Part shown: in pieces, positions 1 to 8,798 of the stretch
How the letters are laid out: each line of letters starts with the position of its first letter
Numbering within the stretch: the first letter of the stretch is position 1
Assembly (NCBI RefSeq): GCF_035013165.1
Contig: NZ_JAYGJQ010000002.1
Coordinates: 930,001-994,000 of the forward strand
Direction of reading: 5' to 3'
Length of the DNA: 64,000 bases
Source: Bacteriovorax sp. PP10
GTDB lineage: Bacteria; Bdellovibrionota; Bacteriovoracia; Bacteriovoracales; Bacteriovoracaceae
Position numbers and translations under genes: made by a program
The notes under the pieces: generated by a model
Told to the model about the DNA's origin: nothing
The model's input: only the letters and a program-made list of their open reading frames with translations
Databases searched by the model: none

Positions 1-2
1 GT

Positions 3-1025
3 GTAGGTATAAAGTTTATGTCGACTGACTCTGATTTCGCGACAGAGCCGGTAAAGTTTTTAGCAGGAATTTATCCAAGAGCGACTGAGTTTTATAATGC
101 TGATTCTCGAGGCGGGATGGCCATTGATTTTTTCGTGAGCCCAAATAATCCAGGGATCAATAATATTCCTGTATCGGCGATGACTATCGATCAATCTGGT
201 TACGTCGGAATTGGAAATACGGCCCCTACGACTAAGCTTGATGTCACTGGAGGGATTACCGCAACCTCAATAAATTCACCAACGATTACCGGAACAACTA
301 TCTCTTCGAGTGCATTCTATGGTGCAACTTTATCAATTAATAGCGGGGCCGCTTTTGCATACAATGCTGCTGTTCAAAATACTGCGGCAAACGGTTTTTC
401 TGCCATGGGATTTAACGATGCTGGCGGAACTGCTCAGGCCGTTGTTGGATACTCAAATGCATCAGCGCCATTTTTTACCGATACAGTCTTTTTCTCAGCA
501 TACGGTGGAAAGGCCATGACATTCGGTATCGGGCTAAATGAAATTGCCAGAATAACTCCCGGAGGATTCTTTGGAATTGGTACAGATGCACCAACACAAA
601 AACTTCATGTTGTCGGTAATATTTTAGCTTCAGGAACTGTTACAGGTTCATCTGATAGACGACTTAAAAAAGATATCAGACCTATTTCAGATGCCCTGAA
701 AAGATTGGATTCAATTGTTGGGGTTAGATATTTTTGGATTGATCCAGAACAACACAATGAAGGTGAACAAATCGGAGTGATCGCTCAGGATGTAGAAAAG
801 GTTTTCCCGGAAGCCGTTATTACAGGTAGTGATGGGTATAAATCAGTTTCTTATATGGGGTTAGTTGCACCGGTGATCCAGGCGATTAAAGAGCTTCATA
901 CAAAGTTTAAAACATTAGTTGCTCATGTCGCTGGATTGGATTCAAGAGTAGAGAAGCTTGAGAAAGAAAACAACGAATTAAGAGAGCGTCTTCTGAAAAT
1001 TGAAAACGCACTCGCCAAAAAATAA
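3..1025 (+). CDS. Tail-fibre-like surface protein with S74 chaperone C-terminus, 5' truncated
   Basis: The frame is open to the left edge of the window, so the ATG at 18 is probably internal and the true start lies outside. The visible part has beta-rich fibre repeats (GYVGIGNTAPTTKLDV, then FFGIGTDAPTQKLHVVG) typical of trimeric fibres. It continues into an intramolecular chaperone of the Peptidase S74 type beginning SSDRRLKKDI, where the conserved Ser and Lys form the self-cleavage dyad in known endosialidase-type chaperones. A coiled coil follows (VEKLEKENNELRERLLKIEN). In phage this domain trimerises tail spikes and is cleaved off; in Bdellovibrionota similar proteins are cell-encoded and are thought to act at the surface. 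No phage genes are nearby. It converges with the next gene, leaving 2 nt between stop codons. Confidence 0.85.
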   Translation, partial: VGIKFMSTDSDFATEPVKFLAGIYPRATEFYNADSRGGMAIDFFVSPNNPGINNIPVSAMTIDQSGYVGIGNTAPTTKLDVTGGITATSINSPTITGTTISSSAFYGATLSINSGAAFAYNAAVQNTAANGFSAMGFNDAGGTAQAVVGYSNASAPFFTDTVFFSAYGGKAMTFGIGLNEIARITPGGFFGIGTDAPTQKLHVVGNILASGTVTGSSDRRLKKDIRPISDALKRLDSIVGVRYFWIDPEQHNEGEQIGVIAQDVEKVFPEAVITGSDGYKSVSYMGLVAPVIQAIKELHTKFKTLVAHVAGLDSRVEKLEKENNELRERLLKIENALAKK

Positions 1026-1027
1026 TT

Positions 1028-1837
1028 TCATACTCCAAAGAAGTCGATGCAGATACTTTGAACCTGCTCTTCTTTGGAGTCACGGATAATCTTCCTGCAT
1101 TCTTCAATCGATTTAATTAAAACTTCTTTGATGTGTGGTACATCAGCGGCCGACATGGAAATAATGGATGAGTAATGGAGATTACTCGGAATGTTCTCAT
1201 CAATAGCATTGACTGCTTTCATTCTCCAGTTTACGTGATGGCGCTGAATTTGAGGTGAATCTTTTGTTAAGTGAATTTTTGTTACGCCAATTTCATAGCG
1301 AGCTCCTATTTTTTTCGCTAGCCCTGTTGATTCAAGAAAGTTTAGAACTTCCATGACTTTTTCTCTATTGAGATTAAGGTGTTTAGCAATGGCCAAAGGC
1401 GATTGGAAGTCAGGGATTGCAATCAACATGTGGATACATGTGTAATGCCAGCTAGAGTAGTAAACCTGTTGATCGACTTTCTTAAGTGAGTTTTTTATAT
1501 CCAGCCTGTTTTTTAAATCAGATCTCTTATCTAGTATTTCTTTCATCTCTTCTTTAAGAAAAGATTTAAGTTCATTCGTTCCGGCCCTTTCACTATGAAG
1601 CAATAAAATAAAATAACGTGCTTCATCTTTGGTGTGATCGAAAAATGTATTGAGTTTTACAGCCTGCTCAAAACTAAAATTTGGGTCACCATTTAAAACC
1701 TGTGAAATAAAACTGGTATGACAGTTAAGATACTCTGACATTTTAAGCTTGGCCCCACGACCTTTAGAAGGGGAATCGTTGATTCTCTCTCTCAGATAGT
1801 TTTTATAATCGTTGAACTCAAAGATGGTTTTCTTCAT
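1028..1837 (-). CDS. TIGR02147-family regulatory protein
   Basis: The protein has 269 residues, the usual length for TIGR02147 (DUF4423) proteins, a family abundant in Bdellovibrionota and Fibrobacteres. The N-terminus (FEFNDYKNYLRERI, then MSEYLNCHTSFISQVLNG) matches the family's xre-like helix-turn-helix, and the middle (LAIAKHLNLNREKVMEVLNF) looks like a winged helix. The C-terminal half carries the conserved block on phosphate-like or small-ligand handling (SIISMSAADVPHIKEVL...IEECRKII). The role is presumed to be transcriptional regulation; targets are unknown. It stands alone, with about 230 bp of AT-rich sequence separating it from the divergent gene at 2067, so an effect on that gene is possible but not shown. 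Confidence 0.85.
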   Translation of the reverse strand: MKKTIFEFNDYKNYLRERINDSPSKGRGAKLKMSEYLNCHTSFISQVLNGDPNFSFEQAVKLNTFFDHTKDEARYFILLLHSERAGTNELKSFLKEEMKEILDKRSDLKNRLDIKNSLKKVDQQVYYSSWHYTCIHMLIAIPDFQSPLAIAKHLNLNREKVMEVLNFLESTGLAKKIGARYEIGVTKIHLTKDSPQIQRHHVNWRMKAVNAIDENIPSNLHYSSIISMSAADVPHIKEVLIKSIEECRKIIRDSKEEQVQSICIDFFGV

Positions 1838-2066
1838 GCAATTCCTGCTTATCGTGAAGTTTTTATAGGCTAGTCAAAACTTTGGTTAATTGGTCTTGTT
1901 GGTTTAATACTACAACAAAATTAGGAAGTTAAAAATCAAAACTTGATAAGATTATCAAGTTTAACGTTATTTTTTAATAAAATAGGTCTATTGCCGTATC
2001 CCGATTTCAATTAGTCTCTGGACTAAGAAAAACACTGCTAAAATAGCAAAATATACGGAGAGAATT

Positions 2067-3245
2067 ATGATGACGAAAAAGCTTTTAACTTTAGGATTAG
2101 CGCTGACACTAATGAGTCCACTTGCAAGCTATGCGAAGATGGGGACAGAGACAAGTGGCGGTGGTGATGCTGTTTATTTAGACAATCAAATGGTTATTAG
2201 AGACTTGCTGGTGCAGGATCAGGTGAAAACATTAAGAAATAATAATTTTCTTAACAGTATCCCGGAGTTTAAAGTTCTTATTCTGAAACTTGCAAAAGTT
2301 GACCCACAATTTGCATCTGCTGTTATCAGAGATTTAATGTCTGATAAAATGTATTTGTCTCCGGGAACACTGCCCATTTTACCATATAATCAGACAACAG
2401 TTACTGGTAAGGCCGCGGATGTTCAGTTAGCAATTCGTAATGGAAAAGAAATTATTTTTAGTAAGCAGTTTTTAAATAGTAACCAGAAGGAATATATTTT
2501 AATTCATGAAGCTTTACATGGAATACTAGCAGATAACTCGGGACCTCTACACCATGTGCGCGTAAGAAACATTGTGAAATATATTTACGATAATCAAAAC
2601 AATTTAGACTCTGAGGAGCTTAAAGCAACGTTAGCAGATAATAACTATAATACAAACACAGCATTCTTAGAAGAAGATACATATATTTGGAACCCTGAAG
2701 CCAATAAAAATTTAAGATGTTACTATTCGGGAGATGACAGATCTATCGTGCTTTTTTTAGGATTAGATTGCACATCCGAAAATACTTACAGAAATAATGT
2801 ATATCTAAAAAAATTCTTGACTGAAAAACATCCTGAAATTGCAAAGAAAGCAGAAGGGAAAATGTATTATGGGTCCGCTATTTCAGCTCCTTATGCCTAT
2901 ACATTTGATCTTGTAAGAGATCCTGTTCTATTTGATAAATACATTACAACAGTGCAAATGAAAAATTGTAGCGAAAATTCAGACTCAATTGCCTATGTGA
3001 AAAAAGCATTAGTAGGAATTGAAGAAGAATTAGAAATGGCAAAACATATTAATACTATATTGGATGATGAGTTGATTCCGAAATTAGAAAAATCAGCTTT
3101 AGTTAAGGCAATTGGTAACATTTTTGAAGCAGATAAATTTCAAAAATCTGCTGAAGAAGCTGTTGGTGAAACCGAAGCTCTTTTGGTGAAGCTTGGAAAA
3201 CAACAAAAGGCATGTGAAAAACAATACCCAAAACTTTTTAAATAA
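2067..3245 (+). CDS. Exported protein with HExxH-like motif, unknown function
   Basis: A typical signal peptide (about 23 residues, ending ASYA) is followed by a GGGDAVYL segment that recurs near the N-terminus of many exported Bdellovibrionota proteins. Around residue 155 there is IHEALHG, which fits the HExxH zinc-site pattern of metallopeptidases, but I see no convincing third ligand, so catalysis is only a suggestion. The C-terminal part is charged and helical, with pairs of cysteines that could form disulfides in the periplasm. A GGAG Shine-Dalgarno at 2057-2060 supports the start at 2067. It is monocistronic, ending in a strong shared terminator. I do not recognise a named family. Confidence 0.75.
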   Translation: MMTKKLLTLGLALTLMSPLASYAKMGTETSGGGDAVYLDNQMVIRDLLVQDQVKTLRNNNFLNSIPEFKVLILKLAKVDPQFASAVIRDLMSDKMYLSPGTLPILPYNQTTVTGKAADVQLAIRNGKEIIFSKQFLNSNQKEYILIHEALHGILADNSGPLHHVRVRNIVKYIYDNQNNLDSEELKATLADNNYNTNTAFLEEDTYIWNPEANKNLRCYYSGDDRSIVLFLGLDCTSENTYRNNVYLKKFLTEKHPEIAKKAEGKMYYGSAISAPYAYTFDLVRDPVLFDKYITTVQMKNCSENSDSIAYVKKALVGIEEELEMAKHINTILDDELIPKLEKSALVKAIGNIFEADKFQKSAEEAVGETEALLVKLGKQQKACEKQYPKLFK

Positions 3246-3248
3246 TAA

Positions 3249-3280
3249 AGAAGGCCCCTTATCGGGGCCTTCTTCTTTTT
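3249..3280. terminator. Bidirectional intrinsic terminator
   Basis: A 10-bp perfect stem (AGAAGGCCCC paired with GGGGCCTTCT) with a 5-nt loop is followed by CTTTTTT on the plus strand and preceded by an A-rich run for the minus strand. It lies between the convergent stop codons of the exported protein and clpB and can serve both. Confidence 0.9.
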
Positions 3281-5663
3281 ATTGAAGCATTTCGAATTCG
3301 ATGTGCTGATTGTTCTCATCGTTTTTCCACACACCTTTCATCTGACCTTTTTCCAAATGTCCTTCGAGCACTTTTTTAGACAGTGGGCGAGTGACAATCT
3401 GAGAGAAGACCGATTGAAGAGGGCGTGCACCGAAACGAGGGTCATAACCGCGTTTAGCTAACTCTTCGTAGACTTTTTTGTCTAACTGAATTGAAAGCTC
3501 TTTACCTTCCAGTCTTTCATTTAACATTTGAACTTGTCGATCAATCAGGTTTGCCATGATTGAAGTATCAAGTGGGTTGTACGTTAAAATCGCATCAAGG
3601 CGTCCAAGAACTTCGGGTTTAAAATCAGCTTCTAAATCTTTCGAGTTAGTCGTGATTAAAATGATCGTGTTCTTAAAATCAATAGTGCGACCTTTGTTGT
3701 CCGTCAAACGACCATCATCTAAAATCTGTAACAGAATATCAGAGAAGTCGCGATGGGCCTTTTCAACCTCATCAAATAAAATAACCGAGTATGGTTTTCT
3801 TCTGATCGCTTCGGTTAGAACACCACCTTCTTCGTAACCTACATAACCTGCAGGCGCACCAATCAGTTTCGAGACGGAATGTTTTTCCGAAAACTCTGAA
3901 AGGTCGAAACGAACTAGGTTGTCCTGAGAACCGAATAAGAATTCAGCAAGTGCTTTTGCTGTCTCCGTTTTACCGACACCAGATGGCCCTTTTAATAAGA
4001 AAGAACCCAATGGTCTCGATGGATCAGATAAACCCGCATGAGCGGTCACCAGTACTTCCGAAATCTCGTGTAGAGCTTCATCTTGTCCAAAGACCTTATT
4101 TTTTAAATATGCTTCCAGTTCAAGGATTTGCTCTTGTTTAGATTTTAAAATCTTCTCAACAGGAATCCCTTTTTGGCGCGAAATAACATTGGCAATATGC
4201 TGTGTAGAAAGAACCCATGTATTATGTGAGTTTGCTATTTGTGATTCAATTTCTGGAATCACTGAATATTTTAATTTCGAGGCAGCTTCATAGTCCTGAG
4301 TGCGCTGAGCTTGTTCCAGCTCAAACTTAGATCTCTCTAATTGATGTTTTAACTCTGAAACTTTCTTTAGTGCTAAAACTTCATGCTCCCATTTTTCTTT
4401 GCCTAACTGAAATTTTTCTTCCAACTGCTTAATTTCTTTTTCGATGTCAGACGATTTACTCTGCGACTTAGCGTAGATTTTTTTCGTTCTGATTTCACCT
4501 TCTAGTTCTGCGAGGTCGGCAGGCATTGCTTCTGCGGATAATTTGAGTGCTGAACTCGCTTCATCGATAAGATCAATTGCTTTGTCTGGTAAGTTTTTAT
4601 CAGGGATATACTGGCTAGACAAAAAGACAGCATCGTAAATAGCTCTGTCAGATATTTTAATTCCATGGTGAATCTCCATCTTTTCTCTGATACCCATCAA
4701 AATTTCAATCGCGTCTTCTTTAGTCGGTTCATCCACTGGAACTGCACGAAAACGTCGATCAAGAGCTGAATCATTCAGAATATATTTTTGATACTCTTCG
4801 GGCGTCGTTGCCCCAATACAATGTAGCTCTCCACGTGCAAGAGCAGGTTTTAATAAATTAGCTGCGTCCATCGCCCCGTCAGTTCTTCCGGCACCAACAA
4901 GTTGGTGAAGCTCATCGATAAAAAGAATCGCTTGCCCGTTTTGGTCTTTAATAAATTTTAATAGAGTTTGTAATCTCTCTTCAAATTCACCACGGTATTT
5001 TGTTCCGGCCATTAAAGCACCAAGCTCTAATGAGTAAACTGTTTTACCTTCTAAGACATCAGGCACTTTTCCTTTTACGATAGCGTCCGCTAAACCTTCA
5101 ACGATCGCAGTCTTACCAACACCGGCAGGTCCTACTAGGACAGGATTATTTTTTCCTCTACGTCCTAGAATTTCCATTACGGCGCGGATCTCTTTCGAGC
5201 GGCCGATAACAGGATCTAATTTCCCGCTCTCGGCAAGCTCGTTAAGATTGATAAGGAAGTTTGGCTTTTCAGTGACTCCCTCAGCATTTTCAGTTTTAAG
5301 ATCATTGTAGTCGATCTTAAATTCTGGCAGCATTTGCGCCAGATATTTCAGCAGGTCGGTCTCAGTTACTTCCTGACGGCCGTTTTGAATGGCGTTTGAT
5401 GAAGCATAAGTCAGCCACTCAGAGAATTTACTGCTGGCCTTGAGATGCTCCATTTCCAACTTAGTTTTAGTTGTTGGTATGTTTTTCAAAAGAGTTTCTA
5501 ATTCTTTCGAGTATTTTTTTAGTGATCTACTTGAAAAAGTTTGTGGGTTGTTGATCAATCCATAAACCAGATGTTCCGGAGTTAGTTCACTATGTTTTCT
5601 TTTAAGCGCTTCACTTTGAGCAATGGATAGAGATCCCTCAACGATGCTGTCAAATTTGTTCAT
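3279..5663 (-). CDS. clpB: ClpB-type AAA+ disaggregase
   Basis: This is an ATP-dependent Hsp100 chaperone that threads aggregated proteins through a hexameric ring, working with DnaK in the cytoplasm. Domain order: Clp N-domain (1-140), first AAA+ with Walker A GPAGVGKT at 178-185 and Walker B DE at 250-251, a coiled-coil M-domain at about 390-500, and second AAA+ with Walker A GPSGVGKT at 559-566 and DE at 631-632. The M-domain and absence of an IGF-type ClpP loop argue for ClpB rather than ClpA or ClpC. At 794 residues it is shorter than typical ClpB (about 860), partly because the segment between TTNSKD and [10 protein letters not shown] is roughly 25 residues shorter than usual. An excellent AAGGGAGG (5667-5674) fixes the start. 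A heat-shock-type promoter lies upstream. Confidence 0.93.
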   Translation of the reverse strand: MNKFDSIVEGSLSIAQSEALKRKHSELTPEHLVYGLINNPQTFSSRSLKKYSKELETLLKNIPTTKTKLEMEHLKASSKFSEWLTYASSNAIQNGRQEVTETDLLKYLAQMLPEFKIDYNDLKTENAEGVTEKPNFLINLNELAESGKLDPVIGRSKEIRAVMEILGRRGKNNPVLVGPAGVGKTAIVEGLADAIVKGKVPDVLEGKTVYSLELGALMAGTKYRGEFEERLQTLLKFIKDQNGQAILFIDELHQLVGAGRTDGAMDAANLLKPALARGELHCIGATTPEEYQKYILNDSALDRRFRAVPVDEPTKEDAIEILMGIREKMEIHHGIKISDRAIYDAVFLSSQYIPDKNLPDKAIDLIDEASSALKLSAEAMPADLAELEGEIRTKKIYAKSQSKSSDIEKEIKQLEEKFQLGKEKWEHEVLALKKVSELKHQLERSKFELEQAQRTQDYEAASKLKYSVIPEIESQIANSHNTWVLSTQHIANVISRQKGIPVEKILKSKQEQILELEAYLKNKVFGQDEALHEISEVLVTAHAGLSDPSRPLGSFLLKGPSGVGKTETAKALAEFLFGSQDNLVRFDLSEFSEKHSVSKLIGAPAGYVGYEEGGVLTEAIRRKPYSVILFDEVEKAHRDFSDILLQILDDGRLTDNKGRTIDFKNTIILITTNSKDLEADFKPEVLGRLDAILTYNPLDTSIMANLIDRQVQMLNERLEGKELSIQLDKKVYEELAKRGYDPRFGARPLQSVFSQIVTRPLSKKVLEGHLEKGQMKGVWKNDENNQHIEFEMLQ

Positions 5664-5713
5664 ATTCCTCCCTTAAAGTCAGTCGACGCTTGAAGACGTC
5701 TTTCTATTAACTA

Positions 5714-5741
5714 AGATGGGGTCATAAGTGTGGGTGTCAAG
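5714..5741 (-). promoter_or_regulatory. Sigma-32-type heat-shock promoter of clpB
   Basis: Read on the minus strand, CTTGACA is followed after 13 nt by CCCCATCT. This is very close to the enterobacterial sigma-32 consensus (CTTGAAA, 13-17 nt, CCCCATNT). The predicted start would give a leader of roughly 45 nt before the clpB AUG. The match to a well-known heat-shock regulon member makes chance unlikely, though the promoter preference of this organism's RpoH is inferred. Confidence 0.75.
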
Positions 5742-5805
5742 GTTGACGCTAAAGTTTTACTACCTAAGCTTTTGACGAATATGAATAATGCTTATCTAAA
5801 TGATC

Positions 5806-5821
5806 AAGAATTCATATTCTT
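5806..5821. promoter_or_regulatory. Inverted repeat, candidate HigA operator
   Basis: AAGAAT and ATTCTT flank a 4-nt spacer TCAT, a perfect 6-4-6 palindrome. It sits at the expected start point of a possible promoter (TTGACG, 17 nt, TCTAAA) upstream of the toxin-antitoxin pair, where autorepressing antitoxins of this type usually bind. Binding is inferred. Confidence 0.4.
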
Positions 5822-5956
5822 ATTATTGCGCTCATATTTAACTGATAGGTCAGCCCTCATTTATTTTTTTATTTCCAATAGTGCCTAGTTATTACCAGTA
5901 CATCTAGATTCAACTCTAAAAACGCTAGTGCTTATCAAGTCTCCATATAAGGAGCA

Positions 5957-5985
5957 TTGACAAAATGTGCAGTATACCGTACAGT
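5957..5985 (+). promoter_or_regulatory. Candidate internal promoter for the antitoxin
   Basis: A perfect -35 TTGACA at 5957-5962 is followed after 17 nt by TACAGT at 5980-5985, just inside the toxin reading frame. Transcription from here would lose the toxin start codon but keep the antitoxin. Separate antitoxin promoters are known in some higBA loci; activity here is inferred. Confidence 0.45.
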
Positions 5986-6297
5986 GACAAAGCAGGACAT
6001 GTTCGAATATTAAAGACATTCGAATTCTCTTCCTGGTTAAAAAAGCAACCACCAAAAACAATGGCCATAGTGACGGCCAGAATAGATATGCTTTCAATTG
6101 GACATTACGGTGATCATAAAAGATTTGATGGGCTGATTGAACTTCGTTGGAAAAATGGAATTCGAGTTTATTCTTTTATGTGGAATAAATCTTTGATCGT
6201 TGCGATTTCTGGAGGAAACAAAAATGGGCAAAACCGTGACATTAAAAAAGCAAAAAAAATCAGAGAAGAAATCATTAACGGAACACGTTCCGTTTAA
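5965..6297 (+). CDS. higB: HigB/RelE-like toxin (addiction module killer family, TIGR02683-like)
   Basis: The 110-residue protein matches the Gp49-like/TIGR02683 killer family in order: FSSWLKK near the N-terminus, then ARIDMLSIGHYGDHKRFDGLIELRW, IRVYSFMW and the hallmark GGNKNGQNRDIKKAKKI at the end. Family members are ribosome-associated mRNA interferases of the RelE fold. An AAGGAG at 5949-5954 supports the start. The antitoxin follows in another frame, overlapping by 74 nt, in the toxin-first order typical of HigBA. Toxicity is not shown; the symbol is used in the family sense only. Confidence 0.85.
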   Translation: MCSIPYSDKAGHVRILKTFEFSSWLKKQPPKTMAIVTARIDMLSIGHYGDHKRFDGLIELRWKNGIRVYSFMWNKSLIVAISGGNKNGQNRDIKKAKKIREEIINGTRSV

Positions 6298-6538
6298 GAG
6301 TAAAATTTTAAAAGACTCATCGGTTATTGCTGAAGCTCTTTTAGATTGTATTAAAAGTGGAGACCTTTTAACTTTTAGAGAGCTGCTTTATGCGCACCTA
6401 ATGACGGTAAACAAAGTTGAACTAGCAAAAAAGGCCGGGATTGGACGCAGGACTCTATACGATCTTATTGATCCTAAAAAAGAATTTAATCCAGAATTGT
6501 CGACAATTTCTGCACTTATTCAAGCTTTAGCGGCTTAA
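6224..6538 (+). CDS. higA: HigA-like antitoxin with helix-turn-helix
   Basis: About 104 residues, matching the HTH addiction-module antidote family (TIGR02684-like): a short basic N-terminus, a middle segment (AEALLDCIKSGDL) and a C-terminal helix-turn-helix (VELAKKAGIGRRTLYDLI, then LSTISALIQALA). It neutralises the upstream toxin and probably represses the operon. I place the start at ATG 6224 because GGAGG lies at 6211-6215 with 8 nt spacing; a longer frame from TTG 6200 has no ribosome site. The overlap with the toxin implies translational coupling. Confidence 0.87.
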   Translation: MGKTVTLKKQKKSEKKSLTEHVPFKSKILKDSSVIAEALLDCIKSGDLLTFRELLYAHLMTVNKVELAKKAGIGRRTLYDLIDPKKEFNPELSTISALIQALAA

Positions 6539-6580
6539 ACTTACTTGGCAACACGCCTTCAAAAACAGATAATTCCACTT

Positions 6581-6802
6581 ATGAATTTTGAACAAAACGA
6601 TTTAATAAAACTCACCACTGTGACCATGCCTTTTGGTAAGTATCAGGGAAGGCTACTCATAGATCTTCCTGAAAGTTACGTCCTATGGTTTTACGATCAA
6701 GGTTTCCCAAAAGGGGAACTTGGAACACTTCTAGGTCTTTTATATGAGATTAAGCTCAACGGACTGGATGATTTAATCAATCCATTAAAAGACTATAAGT
6801 GA
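6581..6802 (+). CDS. DUF3820 family protein
   Basis: A small protein of about 73 residues from ATG 6581 (a TTG at 6545 would add 12 residues; neither start has a clear ribosome site). The core MPFGKYQGRLLIDLPESYVL followed by WFYDQGFPKGELG and the LLYEIKLNGLDDLI tail matches DUF3820, a widespread small family of unknown function sometimes labelled quorum-sensing-regulated virulence factor. It lies 42 nt after the antitoxin and 11 nt before recQ on the same strand, so it may be co-transcribed with recQ. Confidence 0.8.
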   Translation: MNFEQNDLIKLTTVTMPFGKYQGRLLIDLPESYVLWFYDQGFPKGELGTLLGLLYEIKLNGLDDLINPLKDYK

Positions 6803-6813
6803 GATGAATTAAA

Positions 6814-8640
6814 ATGAGAGACCAAAAACTTCACCACATTTTGAAAGAAACATTCGGGTATGATAATTTCAGATTCGAGCAGTACAACATCATCAATTCA
6901 ATTTTAGATGGTAAAGACACGCTTGCAATTATGCCTACCGGTGGTGGTAAGTCTTTGTGTTACCAAATCCCGGCCTTGTATCTTGATGGAGTGACATTAG
7001 TTATCTCTCCATTAATTTCTCTTATGCACGATCAGGTTATGAACTTGAAAGAGTATGGGGTAGAAGCAGTCTTTTTAAATTCATCTCAAAATTACGGTGA
7101 AGCTCAAAAAGCAAAAGCTAAAATTTTAAATGGTACTGTTAAAATTATCTACGTTTCACCCGAGGGAATCCTAAGTGGTGCTCTGGCGGGATTCTTTGAT
7201 CAGATTAATGTTTCACTTATCGCCATTGATGAGGCCCACTGTGTGTCTCAATGGGGACATGAGTTCAGAAAAGACTATACACGCTTAGGTGAATTGAAAG
7301 AAAGATTCCCTGACGTTCCGGTGATTGCATTAACTGCTACGGCAGATGCAAAAACAAGAGTTGATATTACCAATCAGTTACATATGAAAGCGCCTTCGGT
7401 TTTTGTTTCATCATTTGATCGTCCGAATATTAAATACATGATCCTTGAGCGCAGTGATGAAATTAAGCAGCTTGATGAGTTTATTAAAACTCACCATCCC
7501 GATGATACGGGGATTGTTTACTGTCTATCGCGCGATAAAGTTGAGCGTGTTGCAACCGCTTTAAATAAACTTGGGTACAAAGCTGTTCCATATCATGCTG
7601 GTCTTTCTCAAAATGAAAGAGCGTTGAATCAGGAACTCTTTAACATTGAAGAAAAAATCATCGTTGTTGCTACCATCGCTTTTGGGATGGGGATCGACAG
7701 ACCTGACGTTCGTTTTGTGGCCCATCTTGATTTACCAAAAAGTATTGAGAGTTATTACCAGGAAACGGGGCGAGCGGGCCGTGATGGAAAGGCCTCTACT
7801 GCATGGATGATCTATGGTCTTCAGGACATTGTGAAGCTTTCACAAATGCTCGAGACAACTGACGCCGATGAAAATTATAAAAAAGTTGCACGCTTTAAAT
7901 TAGATTGCATGCTTGCTTTATGTGAAGCGGCCGCTTGTCGAAGAAGTTATCTGCTTCGCTACTTTGGCGAGATTGGAGCAGAGACTTGCGGGTATTGTGA
8001 TTCTTGTATCGAACCACCAACTCTTTGGGACGCAACTGTCGATGCTCAAAAAATGCTATCTACTATCTATAGAACCAATCAGTCCTTTGGTGCCGGTCAC
8101 ATAATCGATGTTATTCGCGGAAGTAAAAACCAAAAGATTAATGATAGAAATCATCATGCGCTTTCAGTTTATGGAATTGGAAAGGATCAGCCTAAGGAGC
8201 ACTGGAATAGTGTTCTAAGACAGCTTTTAAACCTTAATTACATCCATATAAAAAATTGGGAGTACAGAAGCCTTGCTTTAACCAGCAAAGCTCAGGAAAT
8301 CCTTACAGGTAAAATTAAGCTTGAATTAAGAAAGCAGGATGAATCGGTGGCCCGTGCTAAAACGGCCGCGAAACAAGATAAGAAAAGAGTGGCCTCGAAA
8401 ACCACAGGCGCTGCTCACGGTCAAAATGAACTTTTTGATGCTCTTAAAGATCTTAGGAATCGTCTGGCAAAAGAGAAGAATCTCCCTTCTTATATTGTTT
8501 TCAATGATAAATCGCTGCACGACATGTGCGCTTTAAGACCTAGAAACGCTTCGGAGTTTTTAATGGTCCATGGGGTTGGGCAAAATAAGCTGGAAAATTA
8601 CGGGACTGTATTTATTGATACTATAAATAAATTTTTGTAG
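6814..8640 (+). CDS. recQ: ATP-dependent DNA helicase RecQ
   Basis: A 3'-5' DNA helicase used in recombination and fork repair. The 608 residues match the family length. Visible in order: Walker A MPTGGGKSLCYQIP, DEAH box in AIDEAHCVSQWGHEFRKDY, motif III LTATAD, motif VI QETGRAGRDG, the RecQ zinc cysteines (CRRSYLLRYFGE...CGYCDSC), an RQC winged helix, and a C-terminal HRDC domain (LRNRLAKEKNLPSYIVFND). A lysine/arginine-rich linker of about 40 residues separates RQC and HRDC. All key residues are present and the gene looks intact. Confidence 0.97.
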   Translation: MRDQKLHHILKETFGYDNFRFEQYNIINSILDGKDTLAIMPTGGGKSLCYQIPALYLDGVTLVISPLISLMHDQVMNLKEYGVEAVFLNSSQNYGEAQKAKAKILNGTVKIIYVSPEGILSGALAGFFDQINVSLIAIDEAHCVSQWGHEFRKDYTRLGELKERFPDVPVIALTATADAKTRVDITNQLHMKAPSVFVSSFDRPNIKYMILERSDEIKQLDEFIKTHHPDDTGIVYCLSRDKVERVATALNKLGYKAVPYHAGLSQNERALNQELFNIEEKIIVVATIAFGMGIDRPDVRFVAHLDLPKSIESYYQETGRAGRDGKASTAWMIYGLQDIVKLSQMLETTDADENYKKVARFKLDCMLALCEAAACRRSYLLRYFGEIGAETCGYCDSCIEPPTLWDATVDAQKMLSTIYRTNQSFGAGHIIDVIRGSKNQKINDRNHHALSVYGIGKDQPKEHWNSVLRQLLNLNYIHIKNWEYRSLALTSKAQEILTGKIKLELRKQDESVARAKTAAKQDKKRVASKTTGAAHGQNELFDALKDLRNRLAKEKNLPSYIVFNDKSLHDMCALRPRNASEFLMVHGVGQNKLENYGTVFIDTINKFL

Positions 8641-8680
8641 TAAACTGAAATAGACCGTTAAACCAAAAAAGGAGTTTCCC

Positions 8681-8794
8681 ATGGCTAAAGGACAAGATAA
8701 GGGTAAGGATAAAGGCAAGGAAAAAACTAAGCCGAAACTTACGACAAAAGAAAAACAAGATAAGAAAAAAGAAAAAACGAAAAAAGCTTACTAA
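8681..8794 (+). CDS. Lysine-rich 37-residue basic protein
   Basis: A short frame encodes MAKGQDKGKDKGKEKTKPKL and continues to 37 residues. Roughly half of them are lysine, and it ends KKAY. It is preceded by a strong AAAAAAGGAG (8665-8674) 6 nt before the ATG and followed within 5 nt by a strong terminator, so it has the full signals of an expressed gene. Such a composition suggests a disordered nucleic-acid- or ribosome-associated peptide, but no family is recognised. It lies 40 nt after recQ and may share its transcript. Confidence 0.7.
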   Translation: MAKGQDKGKDKGKEKTKPKLTTKEKQDKKKEKTKKAY

Positions 8795-8798
8795 AAAT

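Larger units (their letters stand above)
5664..5964. other. Divergent intergenic region between clpB and the toxin-antitoxin genes
   Basis: This 301-bp gap contains the clpB heat-shock promoter on the minus side. On the plus side there is a possible sigma-70 promoter (TTGACG at 5772-5777, TCTAAA at 5795-5800), an inverted repeat at 5806-5821 and the toxin Shine-Dalgarno AAGGAG at 5949-5954. I see no convincing gene in it. Confidence 0.6.

Noticed and set aside
1-1025. Prophage remnant
   Set aside because: Only a tail-fibre-type domain is present; no capsid, integrase or lysis genes follow, and such domains occur in chromosomal surface proteins of this group.
5885-6097. Minus-strand 70-codon frame
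   Set aside because: Overlaps the toxin start and promoter region, cysteine- and leucine-rich composition, no ribosome site.
6200-6223. Longer antitoxin start at a TTG
   Set aside because: It would contain the GGAGG ribosome site that clearly serves ATG 6224.
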